The notes beneath the pieces were generated by a model, which saw nothing but the letters and a program-made list of their open reading frames with translations, had not been told where the DNA came from and did no database searches. The position numbers and the translations under genes are program-made. Positions 47,101 to 62,200 of a DNA stretch of 64,000 bases are shown one piece after another (position 1 is the stretch's first letter; the number at the start of each line of letters is the position of its first letter). The stretch is from Sordaria brevicollis (taxonomy: Eukaryota > Ascomycota > Sordariomycetes > Sordariales > Sordariaceae), in assembly GCA_033439795.1 (NCBI GenBank), contig JAUTDP010000015.1, positions 930,001 to 994,000 on the forward strand. Direction: 5' to 3'.

Positions 47101-49532
47101 TTCGTTATTATATTCGACTACTTATATTTAAATTTAGTATTAAGTCTTTAAATTAATAATAAAAGAAGATAGGGCTATAATAATAAAATCGGTAATCTTT
47201 TTAATAAAATAATATACCTAAAAGTAATTAAATTAACGGTTAATTATTATTATTAATATAGAAATTTAATTAAATCCTACCTTTATTAAAATATATTCGA
47301 AAAAGTCGGTAACTACCCTTTATCCTAATCCTTTAAATATAATACGGATAACCCTCCCAATTTAACGTTTTAATTTAATTACCGTATATATATCGTAGTA
47401 TATTAAATTTAAACCCTTAAAACGTACGCTATATTCCTTATTAATTCATTAAATAAGGGTTTCGGGTCTAAAGTAGCTAAATTTAAAGTATTAATATAAA
47501 ATATCTCCTTTTTAGGGTTTTTTAACGGTTTTACTCTAGGGAATTCGAACGTTAAAAGAAAATTAATTAACGTTATCTTTATAAGAATTAAAAGGGATAT
47601 ATTTAAAAATAAATTATTAAAAATAATTAAAAATAGAATAATAATAGGAAAGATCGGGGGCGTAAATATAAGAATTAATAATATCCTAAGAGTAATCGAA
47701 TTCTATAAATTTTCGAAGAAATACGAAATTATAAACTATATTTAAAATTAACGTTATATTATTTAAACAAAATTTAAAAAAATTACTCTTATTATCGTTA
47801 ATTAAAATATAAACGGTCCTATATCCCTTAATTATTAATAAATTATTATTAGCCTAAATATAATTTCCTTTATTTATAGGGGTAAAATCTTTAAAACGGT
47901 TAATTTCGTTAAAAATATAAATTATTATACTTAAATTAAAAATAATTAAATCTCTTAGTAGGTATATTAAAACTTCTTATCGAAATTTTAATATTAAGAA
48001 ATTAAATTAATAACTAATTTTATTAATCCTCCGACTTTTAAATTAGAATCTACTATTAAGGGTATTAATCGTAAATTTTATTAACTTTTTAATAGGAGTT
48101 TATTATATTAGTACAATTTTAGTATTTAATTTATAGAATTTTTACGTAAATTAGGTACTTTTTTAATAATTTTCGTTAATTATACCCTAAATACGTTAAT
48201 TAAGAATTTAATTAAAATTAAACGCTAAAAAGGGGATTATATATTAATATTTATTATAAAAATAGCTAAATTTTTTATAAGTTTCGTAAATTCGCCTTTA
48301 GCGTTTATTATCCTAATTATTAATATTTTGGTTACGCTTCCTACCGGTATTATTAAAGGCGTCCCCTATAATTCGATTATTAAATATAAAAGTAAGAAAC
48401 GTATTACTTTTTAAGATTTAATTATACGACTTTTTAGGGTAATAATTATAAACCCGTTCTTTAAAATTATAAACTAAATTAAAGTAAATAAAATTATTAT
48501 TTAGGAGCCTTTTATCTATAATTTTAAAGGATATAGCCTAATTTTTAAAAGGGGAATTATTAAATCTATTTATTATATTAAGAAAATCGGTCTTCTATAT
48601 TTTAGGGTTAATATATTCGTCGACTTTAAAATATTTATTAATAATTATAATATATTCCTACTTTTATAACTAATTAATTTAATTATAGGGATAAATTATA
48701 ATATTAATTTTATTGCGGTAATTAGTGCGGATATCGTCGTAGGCTTATTCCTCGTCGAATTGAACGTTGGATTTCATTATATTATACTAAGCGGATAAAG
48801 AAGTAATTCCTTTAAAATAAATTAATTATAAATATTAATTAATATTATTTTTTATTTAAATACGAAGGGTAATAATCTTTTCTTTATAAATTTCCTAAAT
48901 TTTTATATTATAACGGTAATTGGCTATAGCTTCCTAATAATTATAATAATTGTACTCAATTAAAAAACTATAACGGCGCGCTACGTATAAAATTAGAATT
49001 AAAGCTAGGGTAATAGGAAAAATTAGGGCTTTAATAGCCGGTTAAATAGTAGTAGTATTAATAGGCGTAGGCGCAGTCGCCTTCTATTAGGAAAGAAGTA
49101 GTATCGAAGTACGGTTACGCATTTTCGAAACGGGTCCGCTAATTATATAATTTTCCTTAATAAATTGAAAAATCTCTTATTAAAATTAGGAATCGCTAAT
49201 ATTAAGGTTATTAGTCGAATTAGTAATAATAACCGTAATATAAATTAAAGGATTTATAAAATCTTTAATAGTAGGCTTTATAAGGATAGTAAGCTACGGC
49301 TTCTTATTATTAGGATTAATATATTTTTACAATCTTAATTCGAATACCTTCGATTGGAATTTTTTATCCTATATAATCTAATCGTTAATAAATTTGAGGA
49401 TAGCGTTGCCCGCTTTCTTAAAATTAATAATCGAGGATATTATTATAATTATTATTATTAATCGAATATCGCTATTACTATTATATTCTACCGGGTTACC
49501 GTAATCGGGGGGTAGTAAATAAAATTCTTAAT

Positions 49533-49700
49533 TATAAAATAATAGTAATATAGGGGTATTAAGAATGAAAGTATTAATGTAGGGTGAAATTATTATCTAC
49601 CTAAATATATAAGTAATTATTTGAATAGCAGATAATAGGGTAGGTACAAATTTATACCTCCTTCCCTCTAGAAGATTCGGAGCCTATATTTAAGAAAAGG
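49533..49700 (-). repeat. LTR (5' in element orientation) of the minus-strand Copia
   Basis: Matches the left LTR over TAATATAGGGGTATTRAGAATG and again near CCTATATTTAA. The exact right end is unclear. Confidence 0.6.
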
Positions 49701-50099
49701 ATAAAAGGGGGAGGCTTCTCCCTCCTTCGATTAAAGAGGGTAAGAAGGAGAACTAAAGAAGATAATAATTTTATTTTTCACCCAAAGAACCTTTTCTACG
49801 AAACTATTAAATAACCCCTTTAAAGATTTCTAAAAAAACTAATTAATAAATTTACTCCTATTTAAAAAAGATAATAAAAATAAAGTTTTATTTTACTCTT
49901 ATTCTTCTTCCTATAATAATAAAATTGAGAATTATTAACCCTATTTACGTTTCCTAAATAAAAATCCCTAAATTAATTTAATCCTTCGTTATAAATTTAT
50001 AATATAAGTTTTATTTCCTTTATAATATAGTTTTTAATTTAAATTAAATTTAATAATAAAAACGAAATAAATTTCAAATTCTTAATTAAATTAATTAAT

Positions 50100-53000
50100 A
50101 CGGACGTAAGAGACCTTCGGCCGGGGTTTTTTATAAATATAAAAATTATCCCTATAACCTTCGGGATATTATTTTAAATATTAATAATCGAATAGCGAAA
50201 TATTAATCGGTATTAACGGTAAAAGAGTTTTTCGATAAATTTATAGGAAACTTTAACTTCGGATATATACGAATTTCTATTTCCCCAATATTACGAGATT
50301 TTAATTAATAGAAAATAAATTAAAAAATAAGAAAAGATATAAAAGATTGAAAATTATAAGAAAATTAGAATAATAGAAGTAAAAGATTTAGAAATTAAAG
50401 ATTTTATTAATAAATTTGAATAGGAATTATTAGAGAAATACCGAAGGGATTAAATTCGTTCTTTATTATAAATTGTCCGTTCGTTAAATATTTGTATTTT
50501 ATACGTAGAATTCGCTTTCCGGTTAATTAAAATTATTATAGGATTTTTCTTTTTAATAATCTAAGGATTTTTTAATATTTCGAAGGAATTTTTAATTTTA
50601 TTAAAAAAAATAAAATTTATTAGCGAGGGTATTATTAAATAGATCTATTTTTCGGATAGTTTAGAAATGAAATTATTATAAAATTTTAAAAGCGGTAAGG
50701 ATTTATTAATAGTATTATAATATTTAGATCGAGAATTTATTAATAAAGAGGCGTAAATTTATACTTCTTTTAAGAAGGATACGAATAATAATTAATATTT
50801 TAATTATATATATAATACCCCTCTTCCCCTTTATTTATTATTCATTATTTATAGATTTATATTGTTTATTATATTTAATAAAAATATTATTACTACGTTT
50901 AAAGATATTCCTTTTATTTCCTTTTTTTCTTTATCGATTTTATTATTTATCCCTTTTTATTCCCTTTTTACCGAGCGAATTCTTCCTACTAGAATAGCTT
51001 TCGATATTATTACCGCTATTTTAATTAATAATACTATTTATAATATTACCCCCGCTAATCTTTTTAATATGAATAAAATTATTAAATATTTTAAATTATT
51101 TAAAAAAAAGGTAAGGATTTATAAATTCGGTAATAACGAATAGAAGATCTCTACCTAATTTTAATAATATAAGAGGGAGTTTAAAGATATTAATAAAAAT
51201 ATTATTCGTAAATTTAAATTTTAAAAGATTTATATTTAATTTAAATTTATAAAACGGTTTAAAATAGTTTATAAGGCTAAGGACTTTAAATAAATTAAAA
51301 ATACGGCTATTACTTTAAAATATTTTTATTTTAAACGGGTTCCTAATAATTGTAATATTATTATAAATACTATTCTTATTTATATAGTTCTATTAATTCG
51401 CTAAACCGTTATTAATTAATCCTTCGCTTACGCTAATATTATTAAGAATTTTTACCGAAAATTTAACTTTAAAATTAAACGGACTATAACCTCCTTCTTT
51501 AATAAATATAAGGAGGAATTTTATTATATAAATTAGGTAGAATTTTTAATTAAATTAAACGGTTTAATTATCGAATAGTTCGACGACGTTAAATTTAACG
51601 ATTATTTTAATAATAAGGAGGAGATTAATACCTACCGTCTTATATATAAAGCGATTCGTTTTTTTAATAAAGAATCTATTTAAAGCGTTAATAAGAAGCC
51701 TATTAAGAAGTCTATCCTTAAATTTATTTTTAAAATTATTAAAACTCTTATTATAATTAAAGATAATTAAATAAAGAAGTTAACTAAATTTTTCGAATAA
51801 TTAATTATTATTTATAAATCCTTAATAAATAATTAGATTATTAATACCTCTATCCCGCCTCTTCTTATACCCTTTTAACCTTAGCCGATTTAAATTTATT
51901 ATTTTTAAATTAATTCGGTTTAAACTTACCCTTATAATAAAAATTATATTAACGGTAGAGGAAAGAAGGAGCCTTATCGTTAAATATATTATTATTATAA
52001 TGAAATAGGTTATTATTTATTTAATTATAAAGAAAAGGATAAGGACGATTCTTATAGTATTATACGGTGGATTGCCCTTAATAAATAAAGATCCGTAAAT
52101 ACTACTATTTATATAAATAATATTATAAACGCTTCTAATTTACTCTTTAATAAAATATATATTTATATTATTAATTAAGGCGCTTTAGGAAAGGTAGTCC
52201 GTTTATTATTTACCTTAAACTTAAACTATTTTAATTATAATAATTTTGAGAGATAGGAGAGAAATATTTAATAGAAGGGCGTTGCTATAAATCTTCGTTT
52301 TACCCTTTATTTTAAATTCCTTAGGGACCCTAATATAGCGAAGAAGTAATAGAATGCGGTTTTCGCTTAGAGAATTAATATTAAAGCTATTAATTATATT
52401 ACTATTAGTATTTTCGATAAATTTTATAAATTTTTAATTAAATTTTATCGAAGGATTGGTACTTTTAATTTATAAATTTAAATATTTATAATTTCTAAAG
52501 TTAAGGATATTACCGATTTTACTAAGGAGTAAATTAATTCCTTTTTTAATACGGTTATTATTATTACTAAAGAATTAAAAAGGCTTAGGACGGAAGAAAT
52601 TATACCCAGCTATATTATAACGCCCCCCTTTATTTAACCTTTTAGCGCTAAAATTAATGGATTTATACCCAAATAATTTAATTAAATTTTTAAAGATGAA
52701 AACCGTATTAATAAAATAATGCTTATAATAATAATAATACCTTCGATAAAAATAATAATTAAAAAGGCGCTCGTAGCCAAAAAGGACGGAGGTATTAATT
52801 AATTAATCCTCTAGGATATTATTTTTAAATTCCGAAAATAATATTTTATAACCGCTAAATTTAAAAACGTTAAAGTTATTATTATTATCAAAGATATTAT
52901 TCGGGATAACCTAATTATTATTAAAGTTATTTATAATTAAATTAAATAATTTTTTAATATATTTTATATAAAAGACGGGGTTTCTAAAATTTAATTTAAA

Positions 53001-56000
53001 TATTATAGTAGCGCTACCCCTAATAATAATTCTAAAATTAATTATTTTATTTTTATTTAATAAAGAATTTAAATATATTTTATTGTAATTATTAATCCGG
53101 CCTATAATTTTTTTATTAATTTTATAGAAGTTTCTTCTAGGGATAAACTCTTTTCTTTATTTAATTAATAAAATATTACCGATTGGCGGAGGGTTAAATC
53201 TCCTCTTATTTAAATTTTATTAGCCCGTAATATTTTAGCCCTAACGATTAATTAAATAAAGTAAATCGATAAATCCTCTTTTATTAGGAACGAAGTTACG
53301 CGTTTAATACCGTTATTAATCCTTTATATTTTTATTAGCGTAAAAGGAAATAAGAAGGTATTTATTCTATTAAATAGTAACGCCGAATATAATATTATTA
53401 ATAAGGCGTTAATTAATAATTTTAAATTATAAAGTATTTTTATTTAAATTACTAATATTAATAATAATAGTAGGAAAAAGGGTTTCTTTAGAGAAATTTA
53501 TAAGAAGGTATATTTATTTAATAAAGGAAAGGAAGTCTATTTCTTCGTTACCGAATAGCCTTTACCTAATTATAATATTATTTTGGGTTTATTATTCTTT
53601 TATAATATAAACGTTTATTTAATTTATAAAAACGGTAAAGCTTTCGTTATTATAACGATTAAAAGGGTAATAATTTATATTACGTTAGTTAAAATTTATA
53701 ATTTAATAAAAAGGGTTTTTAAAAGCGGGTAGAAGGTTTAATTCCTTTATAATTATAGTAATAATAGTAGAGAGAAAAGTGGTAATAAAGAAAGAAAAGG
53801 AAGAGAAGAAGGAATAACGGAAATAAATAAAGGAGGAAGAAAAATAAATATTAAAGTAATTAAAGGAAGATAATAAGCGGATCGTCTCCGTACTAAATTT
53901 TATAATTAAATAGGTTTTAGAATTATTATAGCGAAAAAAGGATAGTTTAAAAGAATTAAAGGATATATAGAAGGGTATAAATAGCTTAATACGGATTTCT
54001 AAATAATTTTTACGGTGAATGCGAAAGGGGGTGGTTATATTAGTTTAAAAGTTTAATTTAGAAAGGAAATTTTTATTAGAAGAGGAATTTAATTTTAAAG
54101 GAAAATTAAAAATAATCTTCTAAACGTATATTATATATAAGTAAATAATTTAAAAGGTTAATCCGGTCGATAATATAGTTTTTAATAGTTTTAAGTTTAA
54201 AGGGGATTTTAATTAGAAAGTAAAGTAATTAAAAGTAATTAAAGAACGGATTATTATTTTATTTAAAAATTTTAATTTTAAATAGGATTAATATATTATT
54301 TTACGCTTTATAAAATTAATTAGAGGGTTTTATTTTACTGAAGAACGTTTCTAAATTATTTTAAAAACGGTCTAAAATACTTTAAACGAAACCGAAATCG
54401 AATTATTTATTTATATTTTCTATAATAGGGAATAAATTTTTATATAAAATTTTAATAAATATAGAAGATTTAATCCGGATATTATTCCCTTTTAATAAAT
54501 CTATATTATATTTTATTCTACTTAGTAGATAAAATTTATCCTAATATTTAAAGCCTTCTATAATTATATAATTTATTAAAGGATAGAATATAAAAGGGGA
54601 TTTTCGAAGAAAATTATATTACCTACCGAAATAATTAATTTTTAATTATTAAAAAGAATAGTGGCTTACGTTTTATTAATAACGCTTAATAGATTAATAG
54701 GGTAATTTTAAAAAATATTAACCTACTTCCAAATTATAAAGAATTTAGCGAAGCGTTTAGAGGGTATAAAATACTATTTTTATTCGATTTTTTCTCTAAT
54801 TATAATTAAATTCCCTTCGATAAAGCTAATTGTAACTTTATTATTTTTTTAATACTTTTAAACCTTTTTAAAATAATTATTCTATTTTAAAAAGGTATTA
54901 ATTCGGTTATTTAATTTATAAGGGTAATAATTAAAATATTTTACGACCTAATTCTTAATATTTATTAACCGTACTTTAATAATATTTATATTAAAAGGCC
55001 TCGGATAATTTATAACGAAGAGTAAATCAATTCGAAAAGGATTAGGAAATATATTTTAAAATACTTTATAAATATTAATAAAGTCCTAATTAATATTAAA
55101 TTTATTAAAGGTACTATTATAGTAATTAAATTATAATAGTACTAAAAGGAGGTAATTCTTATTAAATATTTTTATATATTTAATAAAAAGGTTTTAATTA
55201 AAGAGAAAGTCCGAAAGATTAACGAATAGATTTATTATAAAGAAATTCTTAGGAAAAAAGGAAATAATATTTAAAAAGTCCGCTCCTTTTTAGGAATTAT
55301 AAGTTATTATTAGGTATAAATCCGCGGGTTTAATATTATTATAATCCTTTTTTACGCTTTAATAAAAAAAGGAATTATATTTAAATAAATTAAAAATAAA
55401 TAATTTGTAATAAAGTATTTTCAATATTTAATTATTATAATTTTAATCTTTATAACCTTTATTTATAATAATAAATGCTATAAAATTATTATTTTAATAA
55501 TTAATACTTCTCTTAAAGGTTAGGAAAGTATTTTAGAGTAAATTAACCCTAATAATAAAAAATATTTATATAAATTTAAAAGCGGAATTTAGTTAAAGGT
55601 TGAAAAGCGTTATAATATTATTAAAAGGGAGTTTCGGGGGCTTTTTTATACCCTAAAGCGCCTACGGAAATACTTCTTTAGAATATATTTTATTATTAAA
55701 ACCGACGTTATAATCTTTATATATTAATTTAATAATATTATTAATAATATTTTAAGGGTTTTATTAATATATTAAATTATTTAGATTAAATTTTTCGATT
55801 TTAAAGTTAAATATATTCCTAATTTAAAGAATTTTATAATTAATAAACTATTTTATAAACCCCCTAAACCTTTTAATTTATATAAAAAGGAATACGAAAA
55901 GGATATTAACGATTTTATAAACGTATAAATTTACGCCACCTTTGCGGAATTTTTTAAATCGATTCTATATAGTAATTAATCGCAGTAATTAAAAGAAATT

Positions 56001-58000
56001 GTAAAATTCTTTTTAATTATAAAGATTTTTATTTATTTAAAAAATATAATTTCAAAGCGTTAATTCCGTAATAATGTGCTAAAATATATAATTTAAGATA
56101 GCGTTCTTTAATTACGGTTTACTAATTCTATTTAATTCTTTAAATAGATTATTAATATTTAGGAAGAGCGGTAATTAATTATAACCTAATATTATAATAA
56201 AGTAGGATATTAAGGACGTAAGGGAATATATTATTATATTATTAAATATTATTATTAAAAGGGTATAGATAATAATATTAAGGAATTAATTTACTCTTAC
56301 CTTTAATATTAATAATTTAATCCTAAGCGCTTCGAAGATAATTATTAATAATTTTATTTTAATTTTTACCCTTTTAATAAATAGACTTTAAATATTTAAT
56401 ATTTTCTAAAGGTTAATAAGAAAAGGATTCTTCTTTTAAAGGTTAGGGATAATACGACCGGTTATATTGAAGCTATTATTTTACCCAATATTAAATTTAT
56501 TTAAATAAAGTATTTTTTTAAATCCGTTTTTTTAAAATAAGGATATCCTTTAATAATTTTAATTAATAGTAGTTTTAAATTCTAATTAACCGTTATTAAA
56601 TATTTAATTCAATTAGGGATCCGTAGGGAATATATTATACCCTTCAATTTTAAAATTAATAAGAATAATAAATAAAAATATATAATAATCGCCGTTTTAT
56701 TTACGAAGATAACGGATAATAAAGGGCGTAATTAGAAAAAGCTTTTACCCTATATTTTATTTATTAATTAAATAATAATCCGGGGTAATTACGGTTATAT
56801 TCCCTTTTAATTAATTTATAATTATAATTTTATTATTTTTATTAAATTCGATTTACTTTTATAGCGGGTTATTAATTAGAAAAATAATAATAAATTAATA
56901 ACGAGGGAAGAAGTAATTTACGCTATTATTCGAATACGCGAAGAATTGGAGTATTAATTTAATTAGGCTATTAAGAAAATCGCTGTAATAAGGGAAATAA
57001 TTACTACTTACCGTAATAAGAAGGATAAACGAAAAATGCGCCCTATTAATATTTAAATCGAAGTCGGAAATTTTATTTTAAAGTATAATAACGTTAGGAA
57101 AGTAAATATAAATTTTATACGGAAATTAACCTACCGTTAAGAAAATCCTTATTATATATACCGGATTTCCTCTTCGGATAATATTTATTATTTGAATATT
57201 TTTAACGGAATCCCTTTAAAAAAATTAATAAATATTAAAAATATTAAAAAATTCGTAATTAAAGATATAATAATATTAAATACTAAAAATCCGATAAAAG
57301 GTTTATAAAAGCCGATTAATCCCGAAGAGGGATTTACTCGGGGTTTAATTAATAATAGAAAAATCGTAGAAGAAATTCCTAAGAGATTTCTAAGCGCGGA
57401 AAAGCCTTAATTGATACTTATTAAGGGAATTCGAATAAAGACCTTTAATAAAAGAATATATTAGAATTTTAAAAAATTTTTAATCGAAGTAATTATTTTA
57501 GCGGGAAAGCCTCCGGGGGAGTAGGCTTTAATTAAGGATTAACCTAAAATATAATTAAGTATTAAAGAAGGGGAGGAAATTTAACCCTAATTTAAAAACG
57601 ACCCCAATTAATTCTAAATTATAAATAGAAAATATATAATAAAGTTAATAACCGCCGATATTTATAGGACGTTATAAATATTATTTTTCTTCAAATTACC
57701 GAAAGTACCCCCGATTAAATAGCGTCTAAACCAATCCGTACCCAACCGATTCCTCAATTATTAATTATTTTCAATTAGGAATTCCGATTCCTTTTTCTTT
57801 TTTACTTATATTTTCTATTTTTCGTATTAATCCTTTATCTTTACTTTTAATTATTTATTTTTATTTATTTATTTTTACTTTTATTTTTTTTAATTAATTA
57901 AGGGAAGTCTTTATTAAATTCCGTAATATAAATAATTTTTAAGAGCCGACCTCACCTTTTAATTTCCTAAGAAATTACTATTTAGGATTGGAGTAAATTA
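50100..58000 (+). mobile_element. Gypsy-type LTR retrotransposon remnant, heavily RIP-mutated
   Basis: Plus-strand remnants stand in Gypsy order. A reverse-transcriptase end reads PYFNNIYIKRPR at about 54969-55005 (YFNN from YFDD). Then comes FLGIISYYWVYIRGF at about 55287-55330, the typical link into RNase H, followed by LRKYFFRIYFIIKTD near 55670 (RNase H). Integrase-like sequence follows to about 57000. Upstream AT-rich sequence from about 50.8 kb would be gag and protease. CA/TG are nearly absent and stops are frequent. I could not find matching LTRs, so both borders are approximate. Confidence 0.7.
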
Positions 58001-58960
58001 GAATACCCTTAATATTAAAAATTTAGTACCCTCTTAGTTATTTTATATTATTTTTTAATATTTTATTTTGGGGAGATTTTTTAGTGAAAGTAGTCGTTCG
58101 GAACTTTAATTACTTTTAAAAAGAGGATTAGATATTAAAATAAGAGGGAAATATTGAGGGGAGATTATTTTTTTTTATTATTTACCTATTTTATATTTAT
58201 TTTATTTATTAAAAAATTTTTCGCCGAAAAAATTTTATATTTTATATAGGAAGTATTAATTTATATTTATAATATTAATTCATTTTTACTATTCTCTTTA
58301 AGAAGAATGATAATACCCTTTCCCTTTTTTTTAACGATAATAATAATATTATTTTCTTTACTTTTATTACCTTTAAAATTATTATTTTTAATAATCCTTT
58401 TATTAAAAACCTATTAATTAATTCCTCCTTCAATTTTAATATCTTCGACGTTAATTTCGAATTTTATTTTCTTACGAATAAGTTCTTTATCTTTGCTAAT
58501 TTCTCTGCTACCTTTATTATAAAATTTATTTTCTTTATTTAAATTATTACTATCTTTTGAAAGCCGATTTATATTAATAATATTAAAAGTATTTTCGTTA
58601 TTATATATAATATTAACTTTAATATAATTATTATAAATATTTAAACCTTTTCCCTTTATATTTAATTATTTGTATTTAAATTAAATATATTCGGCCTAAT
58701 TTTTAAAATTATTAAATACGCGCTAATTTACTCTTTATTAATAATTTTTAAATACGTTATCGATTATTAAAATAGGGCCGTTAATATTATAATTATTAAT
58801 TAAAATTTCGATAAGAGGCCGTAGTGTAATGTCTTTACGAAATTTAAATTGAAATTCTTTTTTAAAATAATTCGAATAAATATATTAATCTACCCGTTTA
58901 ATATTCTAAGTGTAATTCCTATATATATTTCCTTTAATATTTCTTAATATAAAAACGCAA
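58000..58960. other. RIP-mutated non-coding sequence
   Basis: AT-rich with CA/TG almost absent; no readable protein. Belongs either to the Gypsy element's end or to another repeat. Confidence 0.5.
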
Positions 58961-58964
58961 TTTA

Positions 58965-59210
58965 CGAAAACGTAAAGTTACAGGTACGAAAGGGTAAGAG
59001 CAGGTCGCACAAGGTAGGTCTATTCTAGGAAAAGGACTTTAGCCTAGCTAAATACAAATCTCTAGCTAGAAGCTATCCTCTTTTATACTTATACATTTCC
59101 CTATAAATCCGTAGTCTCAGCTCAAACCCACTTAACCTCCGAAACCCCACCCCCCCCTTTCTGCGGTAGCAAGTCTGAGCGGGTTTTGCGCGTTTTAGTC
59201 GTATACGGCA
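58965..59210 (-). repeat. Unmutated island, possible solo or terminal LTR
   Basis: About 245 bp of normal composition with many CA and TG, sharply bounded by RIP-mutated DNA. On the minus strand it holds TATAAAAGAGG, a GC-rich leader with a C/G run, and an end reading CTTTCGTACCTGTAAC. This resembles an LTR with its own promoter. No second copy is seen in the window, so LTR identity is a guess. Confidence 0.4.
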
Positions 59211-62200
59211 AAATAATATAAAATTTTACTCTAATTAGAATAACGCTAAATTTTACTACTATTAAAATAATATTGGCTACTAACGTATATATTACTACAA
59301 CGCTATTAAAATACTATTCTTATTAAAGTAATATCTATAATACTAGATTCGGATCTTAATTAAATTGAAATATCGTTTTAAGAATTAGACCTTTTACTAC
59401 TCTCCGATTATCGCCCCGTATTCGTCCCTAATTCGCCTAATTTAACGTCCGAATTAACTTTACCCTTAATTAACCCTCCTAATCCTTTAATACCGATATT
59501 AATTAACCCCTAAAAAATATATATAAATATTATAATTTTTTCTAATTTATTAACGAATTATCGGGACTAAGGTATACCGCCCGAATTTCGTACGTTTACC
59601 CTTTTATTACCTAATCCTAAATAATATTTTATTTCCGAAATTTAAAAACTTTAAAAGAAATATTGTAGCTCTATATAATAATTCCTTTACGGTTGGGTTA
59701 AAATAAATTAATCCAATAATTAAAAATCGGGGGCTTATATTATATAATTCGTTAATATTTTTAAGGATAAAGACGTTTAAAGTACTTTACGACGCTAAAG
59801 TATATTTATTTAATTTAAAGGCGAATTTTATTTATATAAAATTAAAGTTATTAATTGAAAATTTACTTCTCTTATATAAAGGTTTCGTAATTAAATTTAA
59901 CGGTAATATCGATTAAATATTTTAATAGAAATTATAATATTCGATTAATTAGCGGAGGATATTATCGAAAATAAACCTCGTTAAAATAATTTAATTATTT
60001 TCTTATCCTTCGCCGAATTAAACGCTTATTCCGTATTTAAGGGTAATGCGCTTTATAATATTAAAAATTTATATAATATTTAATAAATCTCGGACGTAAT
60101 TAAATAAAATATATTAATAATAAAATTTCGGACTCCCGTATTATATTTACTCTTCGTATTTTTAATAATTTATTAACGCTCTTATTAAAAAGCCTATTAA
60201 ATCCGATCCGATTAGAAAGAGTGTACTTCAATTTATATTATTATAATATTTAATATTATTATAAATATCCGCGCCCTATATACTACGGATTTCTTCCCGT
60301 AAATCCTAAATTTATACTTACGTACGAATAATATCGAAAAGCGTATATAAAATACTATATTTAAATTTAATATATATATTTCCTATAATAGGATTAATAA
60401 CGCTATTAAGGCTTTTATAAAAATTATTAGAATTAATATTCCAATTTCTACTTTCCTTATAATATTTAAATTAATTTCTTTAATATAATTTTAAACGTAT
60501 TATATTTAATCCAAATTTCGTTATAATTTATAATAATTATAATTATTTCAATATTATATAAAGCCCGGGTATCGGTAAACGTAATATAATATATAATTTT
60601 ATTATATATTTATTTATAAATAGCCCGGATATACGTAGCCTATTTTAATTAAATTAATTCCAACCTACTATCCTATTTAAAATTAATTAGGTTATCCCTT
60701 TATTTACCTTAATGCCGTCTATATTTCCTTTTATTACCTATTCGTTTATTATTAAAAAATTACAATCCCTATTCCCTATTATTTCTAAATAAAATATCCT
60801 TCCTACTTTCCCCTTCCTTAATAAGCGCCGATATCGAATATATAAAAATTATATCCTTTAAACCCCTACTATTAACGAGAATGAAGGAAAATTAACTAAT
60901 ATTTACCGTTTTTATAATAAATTATTTCTTAATTTATTAAAAATAGAATTATAGTAATTCGGCGATAAACTATTTTTAATTTATAGCGATTAAAAAACGA
61001 TTTTATTCATCCGTAAAATTATATCTATTTAATTAGAAGCGTAATCTATATATAATTAAAAATAATAAATAATATTTATTCCGGCCTTCTTCTATATTAA
61101 ATTCAATTTTATTAATTTAATTTTTCGCTATTTTTAGCCTTTAATTAAATTAAATGCCTATGGGCTTAGCCGGATTAAATATATTAAATAATAAAAGACG
61201 GAATTTTATTATAAGTTACAACTTTTTTATAATATATTTTACTTTAAGATATTCGCCTTTCTTATAAAGAACTTTATCCAAAATAAATTCCTCGATTTTA
61301 ATATTATAAATAAATAAACTATAAGGATAATTATTATAGAGGCTTCTCGGGTATATAGTTTATACTATTTATTTATTTAATTCGATTATATATACGCCGA
61401 AATCTTTATTATAGAAGGATATATTAATAAATACGCCGATAATTAACTTAAATATATTAATATATAATTTCGGAATATTTATCGATATTTATACGTTATT
61501 CAGGTTCTCTTTATCTTATCCTATACTATTAACGTTAGGGATTATAATATTTTCGGATAAATAATCGATTTTTTATTACTCTTCTTCTATAATAGAAAGA
61601 ATATTAATTATAGGCCGAAAATACTTTACTTTTCGTAGCTCCTACGCCCTAAAGTAACGGATTACGCGCTATCGTAAGCTATTCTATAATTTAAGCTTAT
61701 ATAATATATTATAATTAATAGTAATTAGAAAGAAATCGATTTAATATTAAAATATATTAATTAATCCTTTACCTTCGATTTAAAATATAATAAAAATTCG
61801 ATATATAATATTAAATCTACGTTTATTAAGATATTTATTATCGGCCTAATTATTATAATTATTCGGAAGGTAATCGAATTAAAATTTAGGTAATTTAACG
61901 GTAATAAATATAATAACCCTTCGGTTAACGAAGACGTTATTAATTATATTTATAAAATCTATGTAAATAAATTCGTAATTCGGCGTTATAAATATTCTAA
62001 CCCCGCTAATTTTAATACCCTAAATTTATAATATAATAATTTTAACGTTTTATTTATAAAGGTTTTCGATTAATTTAATAATAAGGAAATATAATTAGAA
62101 CGTACCGAAGACCGCGAATATTTCGGTTTTACCGACGAATCCGAAATAAATAGCGATAATATTATTATAATTAATAATATATAAAACGCGGACTCTAATA

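Larger units (their letters stand above)
43692..49700 (-). mobile_element. Copia-type LTR retrotransposon, minus strand, heavily RIP-mutated
   Basis: LTRs lie at about 43692-43861 (starts TGTAGAATAGCAGC) and about 49533-49700 (starts TATAAAATAATAGT, the same with G-to-A changes). On the minus strand the sequence just inside the right LTR reads ATTAAGAATTTTAT, identical to the start of the interior of the Copia at 15676. A poly-C tract at 43862-43868 is the purine tract of the minus strand next to the left LTR. A minus-strand FFYVDN (from YVDD) lies at about 45348-45371, and an integrase remnant near 47000 precedes it in the element's orientation, as in Copia. The interior has almost no CA/TG and no intact frame. 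The right border is approximate. Confidence 0.8.

Noticed and set aside
50862..51143. 93-residue Phe/Ile/Asn-rich frame
   Set aside because: Chance open frame in RIP-mutated Gypsy sequence; codon content simply reflects AT-richness.
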